A program made the translations under genes and the position numbers. Below, piece by piece: positions 25,901 to 40,435 of a DNA stretch of 64,000 bases. Position 1 is the first letter of the stretch. Each line of letters begins with the position of its first letter. Source of the DNA: Armatimonadota bacterium (GTDB lineage Bacteria > Armatimonadota > Zipacnadia > JAUWAU01); NCBI GenBank assembly GCA_030601885.1, contig JAUWAU010000011.1, forward strand, positions 1-64,000, written 5' to 3'. The notes beneath the pieces were generated by a model. It did no database searches. It worked only from the letters and a program-made list of their open reading frames with translations, and was not told the DNA's origin.

Positions 25901-27085
25901 ATGGATGTAGCACAACGCGTGACCAGAATCCCGCCGTACCCGTTTCGTGAGATCGCGGCGCTGAAGGCGAAGGCGCTCCAGGCGGGGCAGGACCTGATCG
26001 ACTTCGGCATCGGAGATCCGGACCAGCCGACACCCACTCACATCATCGACGCCTTCGCCGAAGAGATTCGGAATCCCGAATGGCACCGGTACGACGAGAC
26101 CGGCTTCGGCGACCGTGAGCTGAGGGCGGCCATCAGCCGCTTTGCCAAGCGACGCTTCGGCATTGAGGTGGATCCGGAGAGCGAAATCCAGGTAGCCGCA
26201 GGCTCCAAGGACTCGCTGGCACTCATCAACTGGGCATTCGTTGACCCCGGCGACGTCGTGCTCGTGCCAGATCCGGCGTACTCAGTGTACCGGGTCAACG
26301 CGATATTCTGCGCCGGCACGCCCTTCCCCATGCCGCTGCTGGCCGACAACGGCTTCCTGCCCGACCTATCGGCGATCCCTCCCACTGTGGCCAAAGCCGC
26401 CAAGGTCATGTTCCTGAACTACCCAAACAATCCCACTGGCGCTGTGGCCGAGGTGGACTTCTTCCAGGAGGTCGCGTGCTTTGCCAGGGAGTACGGTATC
26501 GTTGTCGCGCACGATGCGGCGTATGCGCAGGTGGCCTACGACGGGTACGAACCGCCGAGCCTGTTGCAGGTCGAGGGCGCCAAGGAGCTCTCTATTGAGT
26601 TTCACTCCTTCAGCAAGACGTATAATATGACGGGGTGGCGCCTCGGCTGGTCCTGGGGTGGAGCCGAGATCGTAGGAGCGCTGAGCCGGCTCAAGTCCAA
26701 CGTGGACAACGGGGTCTTCCTGGCGCTGCAGCGTGCCGGTGTCGCCGGGCTGACTGAGTCCCAGAAGTGCGTGGCGGACCTGTGCGCCATGTATCAACGC
26801 CGCCGCAATCTGTTGGTGGATGGCCTCCACAGTCTGGGCTGCAGCGTCGCCAAGCCCAAGGCCACATTCTATGTCTGGGCGCCCATCCCCAAAGGCTATG
26901 ATTCCGAGGGCTTCGCCCGTGCACTTCTGGTAGAGTGCGGCGTGCTTGTCGTCCCGGGAGCGGTGTATGGCGATCACGGGGAGGGGTACGTGCGCTTCGC
27001 CCTCACGATAGTGGCGGATGACGCGGAGGCGCGGATCGTCGAAGCGATAGAGCGCATGCGGGACAACCTGGAACTGGAATGGTAG
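25901..27085 (+). CDS. dapL: LL-diaminopimelate aminotransferase (class I PLP aminotransferase)
   Basis: A 394-residue fold-type I aminotransferase. IDFGIGDPDQPTP near the N-terminus and PNNPTGAV are family hallmarks. The PLP lysine is in SFSKTYNMTGWRLGW. DapL converts tetrahydrodipicolinate directly to LL-DAP using glutamate, bypassing DapD/C/E. The sequence resembles DapL, and placement directly behind dapF makes that role likely. A generic aspartate/alanine-type aminotransferase is the alternative. GGGAGG at 25888-25893 supports the start. Confidence 0.85.
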   Translation: MDVAQRVTRIPPYPFREIAALKAKALQAGQDLIDFGIGDPDQPTPTHIIDAFAEEIRNPEWHRYDETGFGDRELRAAISRFAKRRFGIEVDPESEIQVAAGSKDSLALINWAFVDPGDVVLVPDPAYSVYRVNAIFCAGTPFPMPLLADNGFLPDLSAIPPTVAKAAKVMFLNYPNNPTGAVAEVDFFQEVACFAREYGIVVAHDAAYAQVAYDGYEPPSLLQVEGAKELSIEFHSFSKTYNMTGWRLGWSWGGAEIVGALSRLKSNVDNGVFLALQRAGVAGLTESQKCVADLCAMYQRRRNLLVDGLHSLGCSVAKPKATFYVWAPIPKGYDSEGFARALLVECGVLVVPGAVYGDHGEGYVRFALTIVADDAEARIVEAIERMRDNLELEW

Positions 27086-27134
27086 GACGATGCCCCGGTT
27101 GTGAAGGCTCGGGCGGGGGATTGCATCTCTGCTA

Positions 27135-28481
27135 GTGGCAATGCGCGAGAGTGGGGCCCCAAGCATGAACGAACCGTACGCGGAGAACCGGAATGGCGCA
27201 AGCCCGCATGAACGGGCCGTTCTCGTAGCGCTCTGCAGCGAAAGCGAGGCGGACCAGCGACTGGCTGAGCTTGCGGCACTGACCACGACGGCAGGAGCGG
27301 AGGTGGTGGGGCATCTGGTGCAGCCGCGCCGACGTGCGCACCCGGCGACATACCTGGGCCGCGGGAAGGTGGAGGAGCTGCACGCCCTCACGCTCCAGCT
27401 TGGCGCGGACCTGTTGATTGTTGACGACGAGATAACGCCGGTGCAGTTCCGCAATCTCGGCGATTCCCTCGACGCCCGTGTGCTCGACCGCTCCGAGCTG
27501 ATCCTGGACATCTTCGCTCAGCGCGCCCGGTCGCTTGAGGGAAAGGTGCAGGTGGAGCTGGCGCAGCTCTCTTATCTGCTGCCGCGACTCATTGGCCACG
27601 GCAAGGAGATGTCCCAGATCGCTGGCACCGGCGGCGGTGGCGCGGGTGCTGGCAGAGCCGGCCCCAGCGGCGTTCGCGGGGCGGGGGAGACGAAACTCGA
27701 GCTGGATCGGCGTCGCCTGCGCCACCGCGTCGTTGTGCTGCGTCGGCGACTGGAGAAGGTACGCCAGCGACGCGGCCGCGAGCGCGCCGCGCGGAAACGT
27801 GGCCGACTGGCCACCGTGGCCCTCGTGGGCTACACAAATGCGGGGAAATCCACGCTGCTCAATGCCCTCGCGGGATCGGATGTGGCAACAACCGATCGGC
27901 TCTTCGAGACGGTTGATCCAACGATTCGCCGGGCTGATATCGGCGACGGCCTCGAGGTGCTCATCAGCGACACCGTCGGCTTCATTGAGCGGCTTCCCCA
28001 CCATCTGATCGCTGCCTTTCGCGCCACGCTCGAAGAGGTGGCCGAGGCGGACCTGCTCGTCCACGTGGTGGACGCGAGCAATCCGGACCCGCTGCAGCAG
28101 ATGGCCGCCGTCCGCGAGGTGCTGGAAGAACTCGAGGCGCATGAGAAGCCCGCCATCCTCGCCCTGAACAAGTGTGATCTCGTTCAGGATGAGGGGGTGC
28201 TGCCTCGACTGGCACGGGAGGACGAATTGGCCGTCCGCATCTCGGCGCTTCGCGGCACGGGCCTGGACGCGCTCCGTGAGGCCATCGCCGGTCGTATCTC
28301 GGCTGGGCTGATCGCGGTCACGCTGCACATCCCTTACGATAAGATGGAGGTCCTGGGCCTGTCGCACGCACACGGGCGCGTGCTCTCCAGCCGGTACGAG
28401 GCGGACAAAGTGGTGGCGGAAGTGGAGGTGGAGCGCGAGGTGTACGGGCAACTGCGGGATTACATTGTGGCCGAGACGTAG
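27135..28481 (+). CDS. hflX: ribosome-associated GTPase HflX
   Basis: A GTPase that binds the 50S subunit and splits stalled ribosomes. The N-terminal domain contains HPATYLGRGKVEEL and ITPVQFRNL. A Gly-rich linker (GTGGGGAGAGRAG) leads to RGAGETKLELDRRRLRHR. The G domain has G1 VGYTNAGKST, G3 DTVGFIERLP and G4 NKCD. GTG 27135, ATG 27141 and ATG 27165 are all possible starts; the first two add residues of unclear value. hfq and hflX neighbours are commonly seen together. Confidence 0.93.
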   Translation: MAMRESGAPSMNEPYAENRNGASPHERAVLVALCSESEADQRLAELAALTTTAGAEVVGHLVQPRRRAHPATYLGRGKVEELHALTLQLGADLLIVDDEITPVQFRNLGDSLDARVLDRSELILDIFAQRARSLEGKVQVELAQLSYLLPRLIGHGKEMSQIAGTGGGGAGAGRAGPSGVRGAGETKLELDRRRLRHRVVVLRRRLEKVRQRRGRERAARKRGRLATVALVGYTNAGKSTLLNALAGSDVATTDRLFETVDPTIRRADIGDGLEVLISDTVGFIERLPHHLIAAFRATLEEVAEADLLVHVVDASNPDPLQQMAAVREVLEELEAHEKPAILALNKCDLVQDEGVLPRLAREDELAVRISALRGTGLDALREAIAGRISAGLIAVTLHIPYDKMEVLGLSHAHGRVLSSRYEADKVVAEVEVEREVYGQLRDYIVAET

Positions 28482-28591
28482 GCTGGCGAGGTAGACGAGA
28501 GCGTTACCCCCGGCGCACCAGGCCAAACCCAAAATGACGCAACAGGCGCACAACGTCGCGGCTCGATTTGTTACGGAGCGAACCCCCGCTA

Positions 28592-29035
28592 CTATCCACC
28601 GGCCAACACCAGCTTAGCCGGATAGCTGCCGAGAGGGCCCGGCACATCGGACGCCGGTAGGCGCGGTAGGTCGGACGACACCAACTCGCGCTTCTCTAAG
28701 TCATATCGAACTAGGGCTGGCCGTTCAAGGCACACGGGAGCAACCAGGACCCTTGAAAGGGCCTCCTCGAGTTGCTCCCGTGTGACCTCATCAGTAACTG
28801 GCAGGTCAACGAACTCGAGAACCAGCTCCGTGGGAGCCGGCCGTGGCGCATCTTGCTCGCGGCCCTCCCGGATCAGGTGATCCAAGTACTCAAGCGTGCT
28901 GAGGATGGCCTCCTGCAACGCGGAGCGTATAGTCTTCCCACACCCGGCCGTAGTGAATTCGTAGCAGAGGGCCGAGTACTGATTGCCATCCTTGGCAACG
29001 AGGAAGTGGACATTGTACCGGCGATCTTTGGGCAT
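28592..29035 (-). CDS. small HicB-like protein of unknown function
   Basis: A 147-residue protein. Residues 5-55 (RYNVHFLVAKDGNQYSALCYEF...AILSTLEYLDHLI) follow the beta-beta-alpha layout of HicB-type antitoxin folds: an N-terminal strand, a turn with charged residues, then an aliphatic helix. No HicA toxin partner is adjacent and no DNA-binding domain is evident, so an antitoxin role is not supported. The remainder (DLPVTDEVTREQLEEALSRVL...) is unassigned. ATG 29035 was chosen over a longer frame because the similarity begins at MPKDRRYNVHF. Confidence 0.55.
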   Translation of the reverse strand: MPKDRRYNVHFLVAKDGNQYSALCYEFTTAGCGKTIRSALQEAILSTLEYLDHLIREGREQDAPRPAPTELVLEFVDLPVTDEVTREQLEEALSRVLVAPVCLERPALVRYDLEKRELVSSDLPRLPASDVPGPLGSYPAKLVLAGG

Positions 29036-29124
29036 CTCGTTCACGGCTCTCCGGTGTCTGATGTCGATGGTCAGGTCGGCCGTCGTCCGAACGCGTGTCA
29101 GCCCTGAGAGCGACATGCAGACAA

Positions 29125-29152
29125 ATAGTAACCTCGGAAATGAATCTGTCAA
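29125..29152 (-). promoter_or_regulatory. sigma-70-like promoter for the HicB-like gene
   Basis: Read on the minus strand, TTGACA (29152-29147), a 16-bp spacer, then TACTAT (29130-29125). It lies about 90 bp upstream of the ATG at 29035. The 29153-29293 stretch behind it shows no gene. Confidence 0.5.
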
Positions 29153-29293
29153 GCGCCTCAGAGCATCATGCGGCCGTTTCGCACACACGCCGGCACACAG
29201 CGCCGGGGCCCTGCAGTGACGCCTAACACTAATGACCGGCCAGACGCTCACGCCCACTCACGCACCGGCGCCACGCGCCGATCACACCGGCAG

Positions 29294-29983
29294 TCACGTG
29301 GGACACGCAAGCTCTTCGCCGACGAGGGCAGCCACGATGGCTTCCCCGAACTGCTCGGCCGCGTCCGCTCCGGTGGCCGTGATGACCTTCCCGTCGGTGA
29401 CGACGTCCTCGGCCTGCAGCTTCGCGCCCTTGGCCCGCAGCGTGCCCTTGTGGCTCTCGGCAACGGTTGCCTTGACCCCCTCCAGCACGCCGGCGTTGGC
29501 CAGGATGGCGGGGGCAACGCCGATGGCCGCAGTCACCTTGCCGGCGTCGGCGAACGTCTTTGCGAGGCGTAAGGAGCTCTCATCCGTGAGATAATCGACC
29601 ATGCCTGGCCCGCCGATGAAGACGACGCCCTCGTAGTCGGCTGCGCTCACCTCATCGACCGCGACGTCCACCAGCGCCCACATGCCACGCACACCCGTGG
29701 CCGTGCCTTTCTCGGTCGAAGCCACCTCAACTTTGACGCTGGCCTTTTCGAGCGCCGTGCGTGCCTTCATGTACTCCAGGTCGGCGAAGCCCGACGGCGC
29801 GACGACGAACAGCACCGTGCTGAGGTAGAGCCGCTTCACTTCGATCAGATCGCGGATTGGTGGGCGCGGAACGAAGGGCTGTGGCAGATGCGTAGGCACG
29901 CGCCCCGGCTTCGGCGGGCACCCGGCGATCAACACCACCAGGACGGCCAGCAGCACCGGTCCGACTAGGCGCTCTCTCCTCAT
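29294..29983 (-). CDS. DJ-1/PfpI-like lipoprotein lacking the nucleophilic cysteine
   Basis: A 229-residue lipoprotein with signal and lipobox VLIAGC (Cys about 22). The DJ-1/PfpI fold covers about residues 50-225. It has VLFVVAPSGFADLEY and GVVFIGGPGMVDYL. The nucleophile elbow, normally AAICxxP, reads AAIGVAPAILANAG, so the catalytic Cys is Gly. The conserved tail VTDGKVITATGADAAEQFGEAI is intact. It is probably not an active glyoxalase or protease; a binding or structural role outside the inner membrane is inferred. Confidence 0.82.
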   Translation of the reverse strand: MRRERLVGPVLLAVLVVLIAGCPPKPGRVPTHLPQPFVPRPPIRDLIEVKRLYLSTVLFVVAPSGFADLEYMKARTALEKASVKVEVASTEKGTATGVRGMWALVDVAVDEVSAADYEGVVFIGGPGMVDYLTDESSLRLAKTFADAGKVTAAIGVAPAILANAGVLEGVKATVAESHKGTLRAKGAKLQAEDVVTDGKVITATGADAAEQFGEAIVAALVGEELACPT

Positions 29984-30194
29984 TTGCAGCTCCCCCTCGC
30001 AACACCCTCAGGGCTCTACAGACCTCTTCGCCTGACCGTGAGCCAATTCCTGCCGAGTGTGCGGCCGGTCCTACCGTCTGCCTCGAGGGCCATTTCTTCC
30101 CTTTCCCCTTTTCCCTTGCCCCTGCCGTTCCGGCAGGTCCCACAGACCGAAGGGCGAAATGATGATACAAGGCTAACCCGAGTCGCCGCAGACC

Positions 30195-35618
<5,424 letters not shown>

Positions 35619-35656
35619 ACGGAAGCCACAGAGCACACAGAGAGCACAGAGAATGA

Positions 35657-35737
35657 ATGGGTGACGAACTGACGGAGAGGATCATCGGGGCAGCCATCGA
35701 AGTCCATCGACATCTCGGGCCGCGAGCGGCGCACTGA
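35657..35737 (+). pseudogene. 5-prime remnant of a GxxExxY-family gene
   Basis: ATG 35657 opens 26 codons reading LTERIIGAAIEVHRHLGP, the characteristic start of GxxExxY proteins (PD-(D/E)xK superfamily). TGA at 35737 follows. The rest of the usual 120-residue domain is gone. The remnant lies between AGCCACAGAG (35624-35633) and its complement CTCTGTGGCT (35784-35793), with CACAGAG-rich sequence after the first arm. That arrangement suggests a decayed mobile cassette. Confidence 0.75.
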
Positions 35738-35821
35738 AGGCCGGAGCCGCGTAGGCGGGCCATTCTTGGCCCGCTGCCTTTGACTCTGTGGCTGCCTTCA
35801 CGCGGCGAGGGAGGAATGAAG

Positions 35822-38800
35822 ATGCCCAGGCTTCATTGCGCACCGCTTCTCTTAAGTGCATGTTCCCTTGTCTTGCTCTCAGTGGCTGTCGCTGCCGACG
35901 CCCTCGAGGACGAGCACTTCTTGTCCATGGAGTTCGAGACGCCCCATACCGATTGGGGGCAGCCGTACGCCCTGGGCAAGATTCGGGCGCTGTTCTTCAG
36001 CGACGGCCGCGGCACGGCTCCGCGCGAGATGGTGGAGCTCATGCAGCGCTTCGACGTCGAGGCGGATGCCGTCTACCGCATTCGGATCGTGGACAGCACG
36101 GAGTACGAGTGGCTCGGCGGCGACGCCGGGCATCGGCGCATCCTCCACCTGCTCGAGAAGCCCTACGACGTCTACATCTTCAACGGCACCCCGCTGACGC
36201 TGCTCACCGCCGAGGAGCAGTACAAGCTGCTGAAGAGGGTCACGGAGGGAGCCGGGCTGGTGCTCATCGGCATTGACGACGAGCGCGTCCTGAAGCCTGA
36301 GCGCCGGTTGAAGAACTTGCCTGCATTTCTGGCGAAGGGCCCGGTCGGCGACGCTTTCGCCGTGCGTCAGGGCCGAGGAATCCATCTCCCCGCCCGGCCC
36401 GACCTGGACTATCACGTCGGCTGGGAGGTGGAATACGACTACTGGCAGGAGCGTCTGGGCCGCGCGGTGCTCTGGGCCGCCGCCCGGGAGCCGGAGATGC
36501 AGCTCGATGTGACCATGCTCCGGGCCGAGTTGGCGCGTAAGGATCTTCCCGCCCAGGCGGCCACCGTCACCTGGATCAACGACAGGGGCCGTGAGGGGAC
36601 CGTCGAAGTGTCTCTGCGCCGCTGGGACGGCCATGTCATCCCATTAGCGCCGCTCGCCGTGCGCGTCGGCAGAGGCGGCGCCATGCTCACGATCCCGCCT
36701 CTGCGCGCCGGCGAGCACCACATCGACGCCCGCGCCCGCAGCAAGCGCGGCATCGAGGCATGGGCCACGATGAGCTTCACCGTCGCGTCGCCACGGACGG
36801 TTGACGCCGTGGAACTCGACAGAGACTGGGGTGAGATCGGTGAGACGCTATCGGGCCGTGTGCGCTTGGCAGGGGATGCCCCCGAGGGCGAGAGGCTGCG
36901 AGTCCGGCTGGTGGACCGTCGTGGGCGTGTGCTCGCCCGGCAGGACGTGGACGTCACGGCAGACATCATCCCATTCAGCTTCCCCATCGACCCCTGGATG
37001 CCGATGCTTCTGCGGGTAGAAGCCGTGTGCCGAGAAAGGGACCAGGAGGTCGCCGCCGCCTATGCCTACTTCCGCGTGACCCACCGCAACCGAGGGCAAT
37101 TCAATTTCCTCGTGTGGGACTATCCCAAGGGCACGCTGGGGCCCTATGGCGAGCAGAGCCTGGCGAAGCTGGGGACGACCATTCAGCTCTCGGGGAGCCC
37201 CGCTCCTCCGCTGCAGCTCGCCGCCTACGACATCGCTTGGGTACCCTACACCACGCGGATCATGGCTCCCAAAGACGAGAACGGCATCATGAAGCCGCTG
37301 TGCTGGAACGATGAGCCGGCGGTGCAGGAGTACGTGGAGGGCATCGTCGAGAGGTACGCCCCAGCGCGCGGCCACGGCGTGTTCGTGTATTCCCTGGGCG
37401 ACGAAACGGTCACGCGCGGCTCGTGCCTGCATCCCGCCTGCCTCGAAGCCTATCGGCAGTACCTGAGAGAGGTGTACGGCGACCTTGCCGCGCTGAATGC
37501 CTCGTGGGGGACGGACTTTGCGAGCTTCGACGCGGTGACGCTGTCCGAGCCGGACGATAACGACGAACACGCGGCACTGCGAGCGAAGAACTACCCGCGC
37601 TGGTACGATCGGCAGGCGTTCCAGTGCTACAACTTCGTCCAGTTCTGCCGGCGCTTCGGCGAGGCGTACAAGCGGCTGGATCCGCAGGCCCGCACGGGCT
37701 TCGAGGGGGCCGGCCGATTTCGCAGCGGCGACGACATCGACCTCATCGTCCGCGCCAACGGCTTCTGGTCGCCGTACCCCGGCAACGCCGATGAGGTGAT
37801 CCGCTCCATTGCCCCTCGCGACTTCCCGCGCGCCAATTGGATGGGCTACACCAAGGATGCCGACTCGCTGCTCAGCAAGTACTGGCGCATGATCACTCGC
37901 GGCACGGACGCCGTCTGGTGGTGGCGCTGGGACGCCCTGGGCCGGTTCAACGGCTTCCTGGCCCCGCACCTGGGGCCGTTCCCCGCCACCAAGGATCTCG
38001 CCGAGGACACCGAAGTCGTCCGCGACGGCCTCGGGACGCTGCTCACCAGGTCGAAGATGCTCGATGACGGCATTGCGCTGCTGTACTCGATGCCCTCAGC
38101 CTACGCCGCCCGCGTTGCGGGCGGTCCCTCCTACGGCAGCTACCAGGACCAGCACTCGGCCTGGTACACGGCCATCCGCGACCTCGGCCTCCAGTTCCGC
38201 TACGTCACCGATCGCATGCTGCGCCTCGGCGAGTTCGATGCCGAGCGATACAAAGTGCTCGTACTGCCGCAGGCCGAGGCTATCGGGCGCGAGGAGGCCG
38301 AGGTCATTCGGGCCTTCGTAAAAGATGGCGGCACGGTGATTGCCGACGTCCGCCCGGGGCTCTTCGACGGGCACTGCAAGCCGCTGCAGCGCGGCTATCT
38401 CGACGACATGTTCGGCATTGAGCGGGACGGAAATGAGGAGGCCGTGACCGGCTCGGCCACGATTGAGGGTACGCTCGCAGATACAGAGGTGGTGCTCGCC
38501 TGGGACAACGCCAGGGTCGATCCGGCCGTCCGCGTCGCCGATGCACAGGCGCTGGGCAGTTGCGGGGACGCGCCGCTGTGCATCGTGCGCAAGGTGGGGT
38601 GGGGGCGCGCTGTGCTGCTTAACTTCGCTATGCTGAGCTTTCCGAACATCGCCCTCGAGGACGCCCCCGAGGAAGCGGCGGCCCTCCTGCGTGAGCTGCT
38701 CGCAGCGGCCGGCGTGCGGTCCGCGATCGAGCTGACCGCCGGCGAGGAGCGCCTCCGGAACATCGAGCTCGTCCGATGGCGAAACGGAGACATCGAGCTG

Positions 38801-39259
38801 ATGGCTCTCTTCCGGCAAAATGGTGAGGCCGGGAGAGCGCGCGTCACGCTGCCAGCCGAGAGGTACGTCTACGACTTGCGGCGCCACCGGGCGCTTGGGC
38901 GCGTGACGAGCTTCCAGACTCGCGTGATCCCGTGCCGGGCGACCTTCTTTGCTCTCCTGCGTGACGCGCCGGCACGGCCGAAGATGGACCTACCGTCGCA
39001 CGCCTTGGCCGGGAGAGTCGTCACCGCACGGCTGAGCGTCCCCGATGCGGCCGGTCTGCACGCGCTGCGCATCCGGGCCACAACCTCCGACGGCAGTGCT
39101 GCCGACTGGTGGGACGAGGTGGTGATCGTCGGCCGCGAGCCGGTGGAAGTGGAGTTGCCTATCGCGTTCAACGATCCGGCAGGCCTATGGACTATCCGCG
39201 CCATCGACCTCTACACGGACAAAGGAGTGCGTTGCCGGTTGACAGTGGGCGGCGCCTAG
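35822..39259 (+). CDS. large secreted GH42-like (beta-galactosidase family) protein
   Basis: A 1145-residue exported protein with a signal peptide (hydrophobic residues 7-24). About 30-410 holds beta-rich regions of unassigned fold. About 430-780 looks like a TIM-barrel glycosidase of the GH42 kind: VFVYSLGDE (about residue 525) may hold the acid/base glutamate, and YGDLAALNASWGTDFASFD is typical. About 780-960 (VLVLPQAEAIGREEAEVIRAFV) resembles the GH42 trimerisation domain. Beta-sandwich domains end the protein. Substrate unknown. GGAGG at 35810-35814 favours ATG 35822; ATG 35816 is too close to it. Confidence 0.75.
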   Translation: MPRLHCAPLLLSACSLVLLSVAVAADALEDEHFLSMEFETPHTDWGQPYALGKIRALFFSDGRGTAPREMVELMQRFDVEADAVYRIRIVDSTEYEWLGGDAGHRRILHLLEKPYDVYIFNGTPLTLLTAEEQYKLLKRVTEGAGLVLIGIDDERVLKPERRLKNLPAFLAKGPVGDAFAVRQGRGIHLPARPDLDYHVGWEVEYDYWQERLGRAVLWAAAREPEMQLDVTMLRAELARKDLPAQAATVTWINDRGREGTVEVSLRRWDGHVIPLAPLAVRVGRGGAMLTIPPLRAGEHHIDARARSKRGIEAWATMSFTVASPRTVDAVELDRDWGEIGETLSGRVRLAGDAPEGERLRVRLVDRRGRVLARQDVDVTADIIPFSFPIDPWMPMLLRVEAVCRERDQEVAAAYAYFRVTHRNRGQFNFLVWDYPKGTLGPYGEQSLAKLGTTIQLSGSPAPPLQLAAYDIAWVPYTTRIMAPKDENGIMKPLCWNDEPAVQEYVEGIVERYAPARGHGVFVYSLGDETVTRGSCLHPACLEAYRQYLREVYGDLAALNASWGTDFASFDAVTLSEPDDNDEHAALRAKNYPRWYDRQAFQCYNFVQFCRRFGEAYKRLDPQARTGFEGAGRFRSGDDIDLIVRANGFWSPYPGNADEVIRSIAPRDFPRANWMGYTKDADSLLSKYWRMITRGTDAVWWWRWDALGRFNGFLAPHLGPFPATKDLAEDTEVVRDGLGTLLTRSKMLDDGIALLYSMPSAYAARVAGGPSYGSYQDQHSAWYTAIRDLGLQFRYVTDRMLRLGEFDAERYKVLVLPQAEAIGREEAEVIRAFVKDGGTVIADVRPGLFDGHCKPLQRGYLDDMFGIERDGNEEAVTGSATIEGTLADTEVVLAWDNARVDPAVRVADAQALGSCGDAPLCIVRKVGWGRAVLLNFAMLSFPNIALEDAPEEAAALLRELLAAAGVRSAIELTAGEERLRNIELVRWRNGDIELMALFRQNGEAGRARVTLPAERYVYDLRRHRALGRVTSFQTRVIPCRATFFALLRDAPARPKMDLPSHALAGRVVTARLSVPDAAGLHALRIRATTSDGSAADWWDEVVIVGREPVEVELPIAFNDPAGLWTIRAIDLYTDKGVRCRLTVGGA

Positions 39260-39297
39260 CGAGCTCGACGCGCCCACCCTCGCCGTCCGTGTGCTTC

Positions 39298-39475
39298 GAA
39301 GATTCGTGTCCGGTGTGGCTGCGGTGGCATTGTAGCGCGGGGTCTCCGTACTACTCTGCGAAGCAGGGCTTCGCTGCGAAGCACGAGTCCCCCGCCTGGC
39401 CGAGGTGGCATGCCTTTGGCCCTCGCACCCATCTTCATCGTTTCCAGGTGGCGCATCTCGCCATGACGAGTGCTT
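39298..39475 (+). repeat. composite structured repeat, unit 4
   Basis: GAAGATTCGTG (39298), TGTAG (39331), a hairpin with arms GCGAAGC and GCTTCGC around AGG (39358-39374), then module B from CCCATCTTCATCGTTTCCAG (39428-39447) to about 39475. GAAGAT at the start can pair with ATCTTC at the B start. It sits in the non-coding 39260-39809 stretch after the GH42-like gene and runs straight into unit 5. Confidence 0.75.
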
Positions 39476-39476
39476 G

Positions 39477-39612
39477 GAAGATTTGGTCGTGTGCCTTTCT
39501 GTAGGCGAGTACCTGTGGCTCGCCACAGCCCCGTCTCAGCGCTCCCACGGGTTGTGCGCCAGCCCAGACATCTTCATCGTTTCCCGGTGCCCCAGCGGCC
39601 GATACATCGTGG
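39477..39612 (+). repeat. composite structured repeat, unit 5 (tandem with unit 4)
   Basis: The first 40 bases (39477-39516) match unit 1 at 39 positions. TGTAG is at 39500, and a hairpin with arms GGCGAG and CTCGCC follows. Module B (ACATCTTCATCGTTTCCCGG, 39568-39587) continues to about 39612. The remaining 39613-39809 contains no gene or structure that I can support. Confidence 0.75.
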
Positions 39613-39809
39613 ATGGCGCGCTGCAGCCGGTGATGATGGATTGCGAAAAAGACGTGGGCCGCTACGAGGACCCGAACGTCTGGATGCGCCATGGCCTCGA
39701 CGATGTAGAATCTGACCAGTGACCTGCGGCGTCGGTCGAGCGCCCGCTGCCGTACCACAAGGGGGACGAGGAGGACCGGGACGCGGCGTAGAAGGCGCTG
39801 CCAGTTGCG

Positions 39810-40295
39810 CTACTTGCTTTTCAGTGCGGCGTCGCGCTCTTTGATTGCTTGGTCCAGCGCCACTGATGCGGCCAGCAGGGACTTCCCAATCGGCTCGCCG
39901 AGGCTGACTCGTCCTTCCTCGGCGAAGTCGGCCTTGATGTACTCAAACAACCCATTCATCACGGCGGTGTGATGCTCCAGCGGCAACAAGGCCAAGTCAC
40001 GGTATATCGGTTCGATGAACCGCGCGAAGGCGGCGAAGATTATTGGGCGATCCAGGCCCGCCAGCTCAAAGGCGAGCACGTTGGCGAGCGCCTCCAGGCG
40101 AGCGGACGCTACGCTCCACACACGCACATCCTCCACTCGGCGGATCAGGGCATCCTGCCTCTGCTCCCGCTCCCATCGCTGACGCTCGCGCCCTCGTTCG
40201 AGCCGGTGGTTCGCATAGGCCACGACAACCGCGCCGAGTAGTCCCACGAATGAGGCGGCGACCCCCGTGATGGCACCCATCCAGTAGGGATTCAT
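39810..40295 (-). CDS. membrane-anchored protein of unknown function
   Basis: A 161-residue protein with one N-terminal transmembrane helix (ITGVAASFVGLLGAVVVAYA, residues 9-28). A basic, helical cytoplasmic segment (NHRLERGRERQRWEREQRQ) comes next, then a mostly alpha-helical domain. AGGAGGTG upstream of ATG 40295 gives a clear start. I do not recognise the family. It is the last of three leftward genes that share the layout of one anchor plus a soluble domain. Confidence 0.65.
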   Translation of the reverse strand: MNPYWMGAITGVAASFVGLLGAVVVAYANHRLERGRERQRWEREQRQDALIRRVEDVRVWSVASARLEALANVLAFELAGLDRPIIFAAFARFIEPIYRDLALLPLEHHTAVMNGLFEYIKADFAEEGRVSLGEPIGKSLLAASVALDQAIKERDAALKSK

Positions 40296-40402
40296 CGCTG
40301 CTACACCTCCTGCGTTTGCCGACGCACAGGAGTTCGCACAACGCCGATCCAGCACCTCCGGCCAACGGTGGCGTGCTGCGTGGTGCTGCGGTGGCGGCGG
40401 TG

Positions 40403-40429
40403 AAAAAGTCGGGCGCTTCCCGGCGCCCG
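40403..40429 (-). terminator. intrinsic terminator after the 40.4-41.3 kb gene
   Basis: Read on the minus strand, CGGGCGC and GCGCCCG form a 7-bp stem around CGGGAA, followed by AC and TTTTT. It starts 7 bp after the stop codon at 40436. It separates that gene from the next leftward gene. Confidence 0.75.
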
Positions 40430-40435
40430 GGCGTA

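Noticed and set aside
26596-26630. TATAAT inside dapL as a promoter
   Set aside because: The best -35-like hexamer (TTGAGT) is 20 bp away, and the sequence is explained by the conserved SKTYNMTG codons.
28592-29035. HicAB toxin-antitoxin system
   Set aside because: No HicA-like gene lies on either side.
30100-30150. CCTGCCG/CGGCAGG hairpin upstream of uvrA as a terminator
   Set aside because: No T-run on either strand; 7-bp GC stems are common in this DNA.
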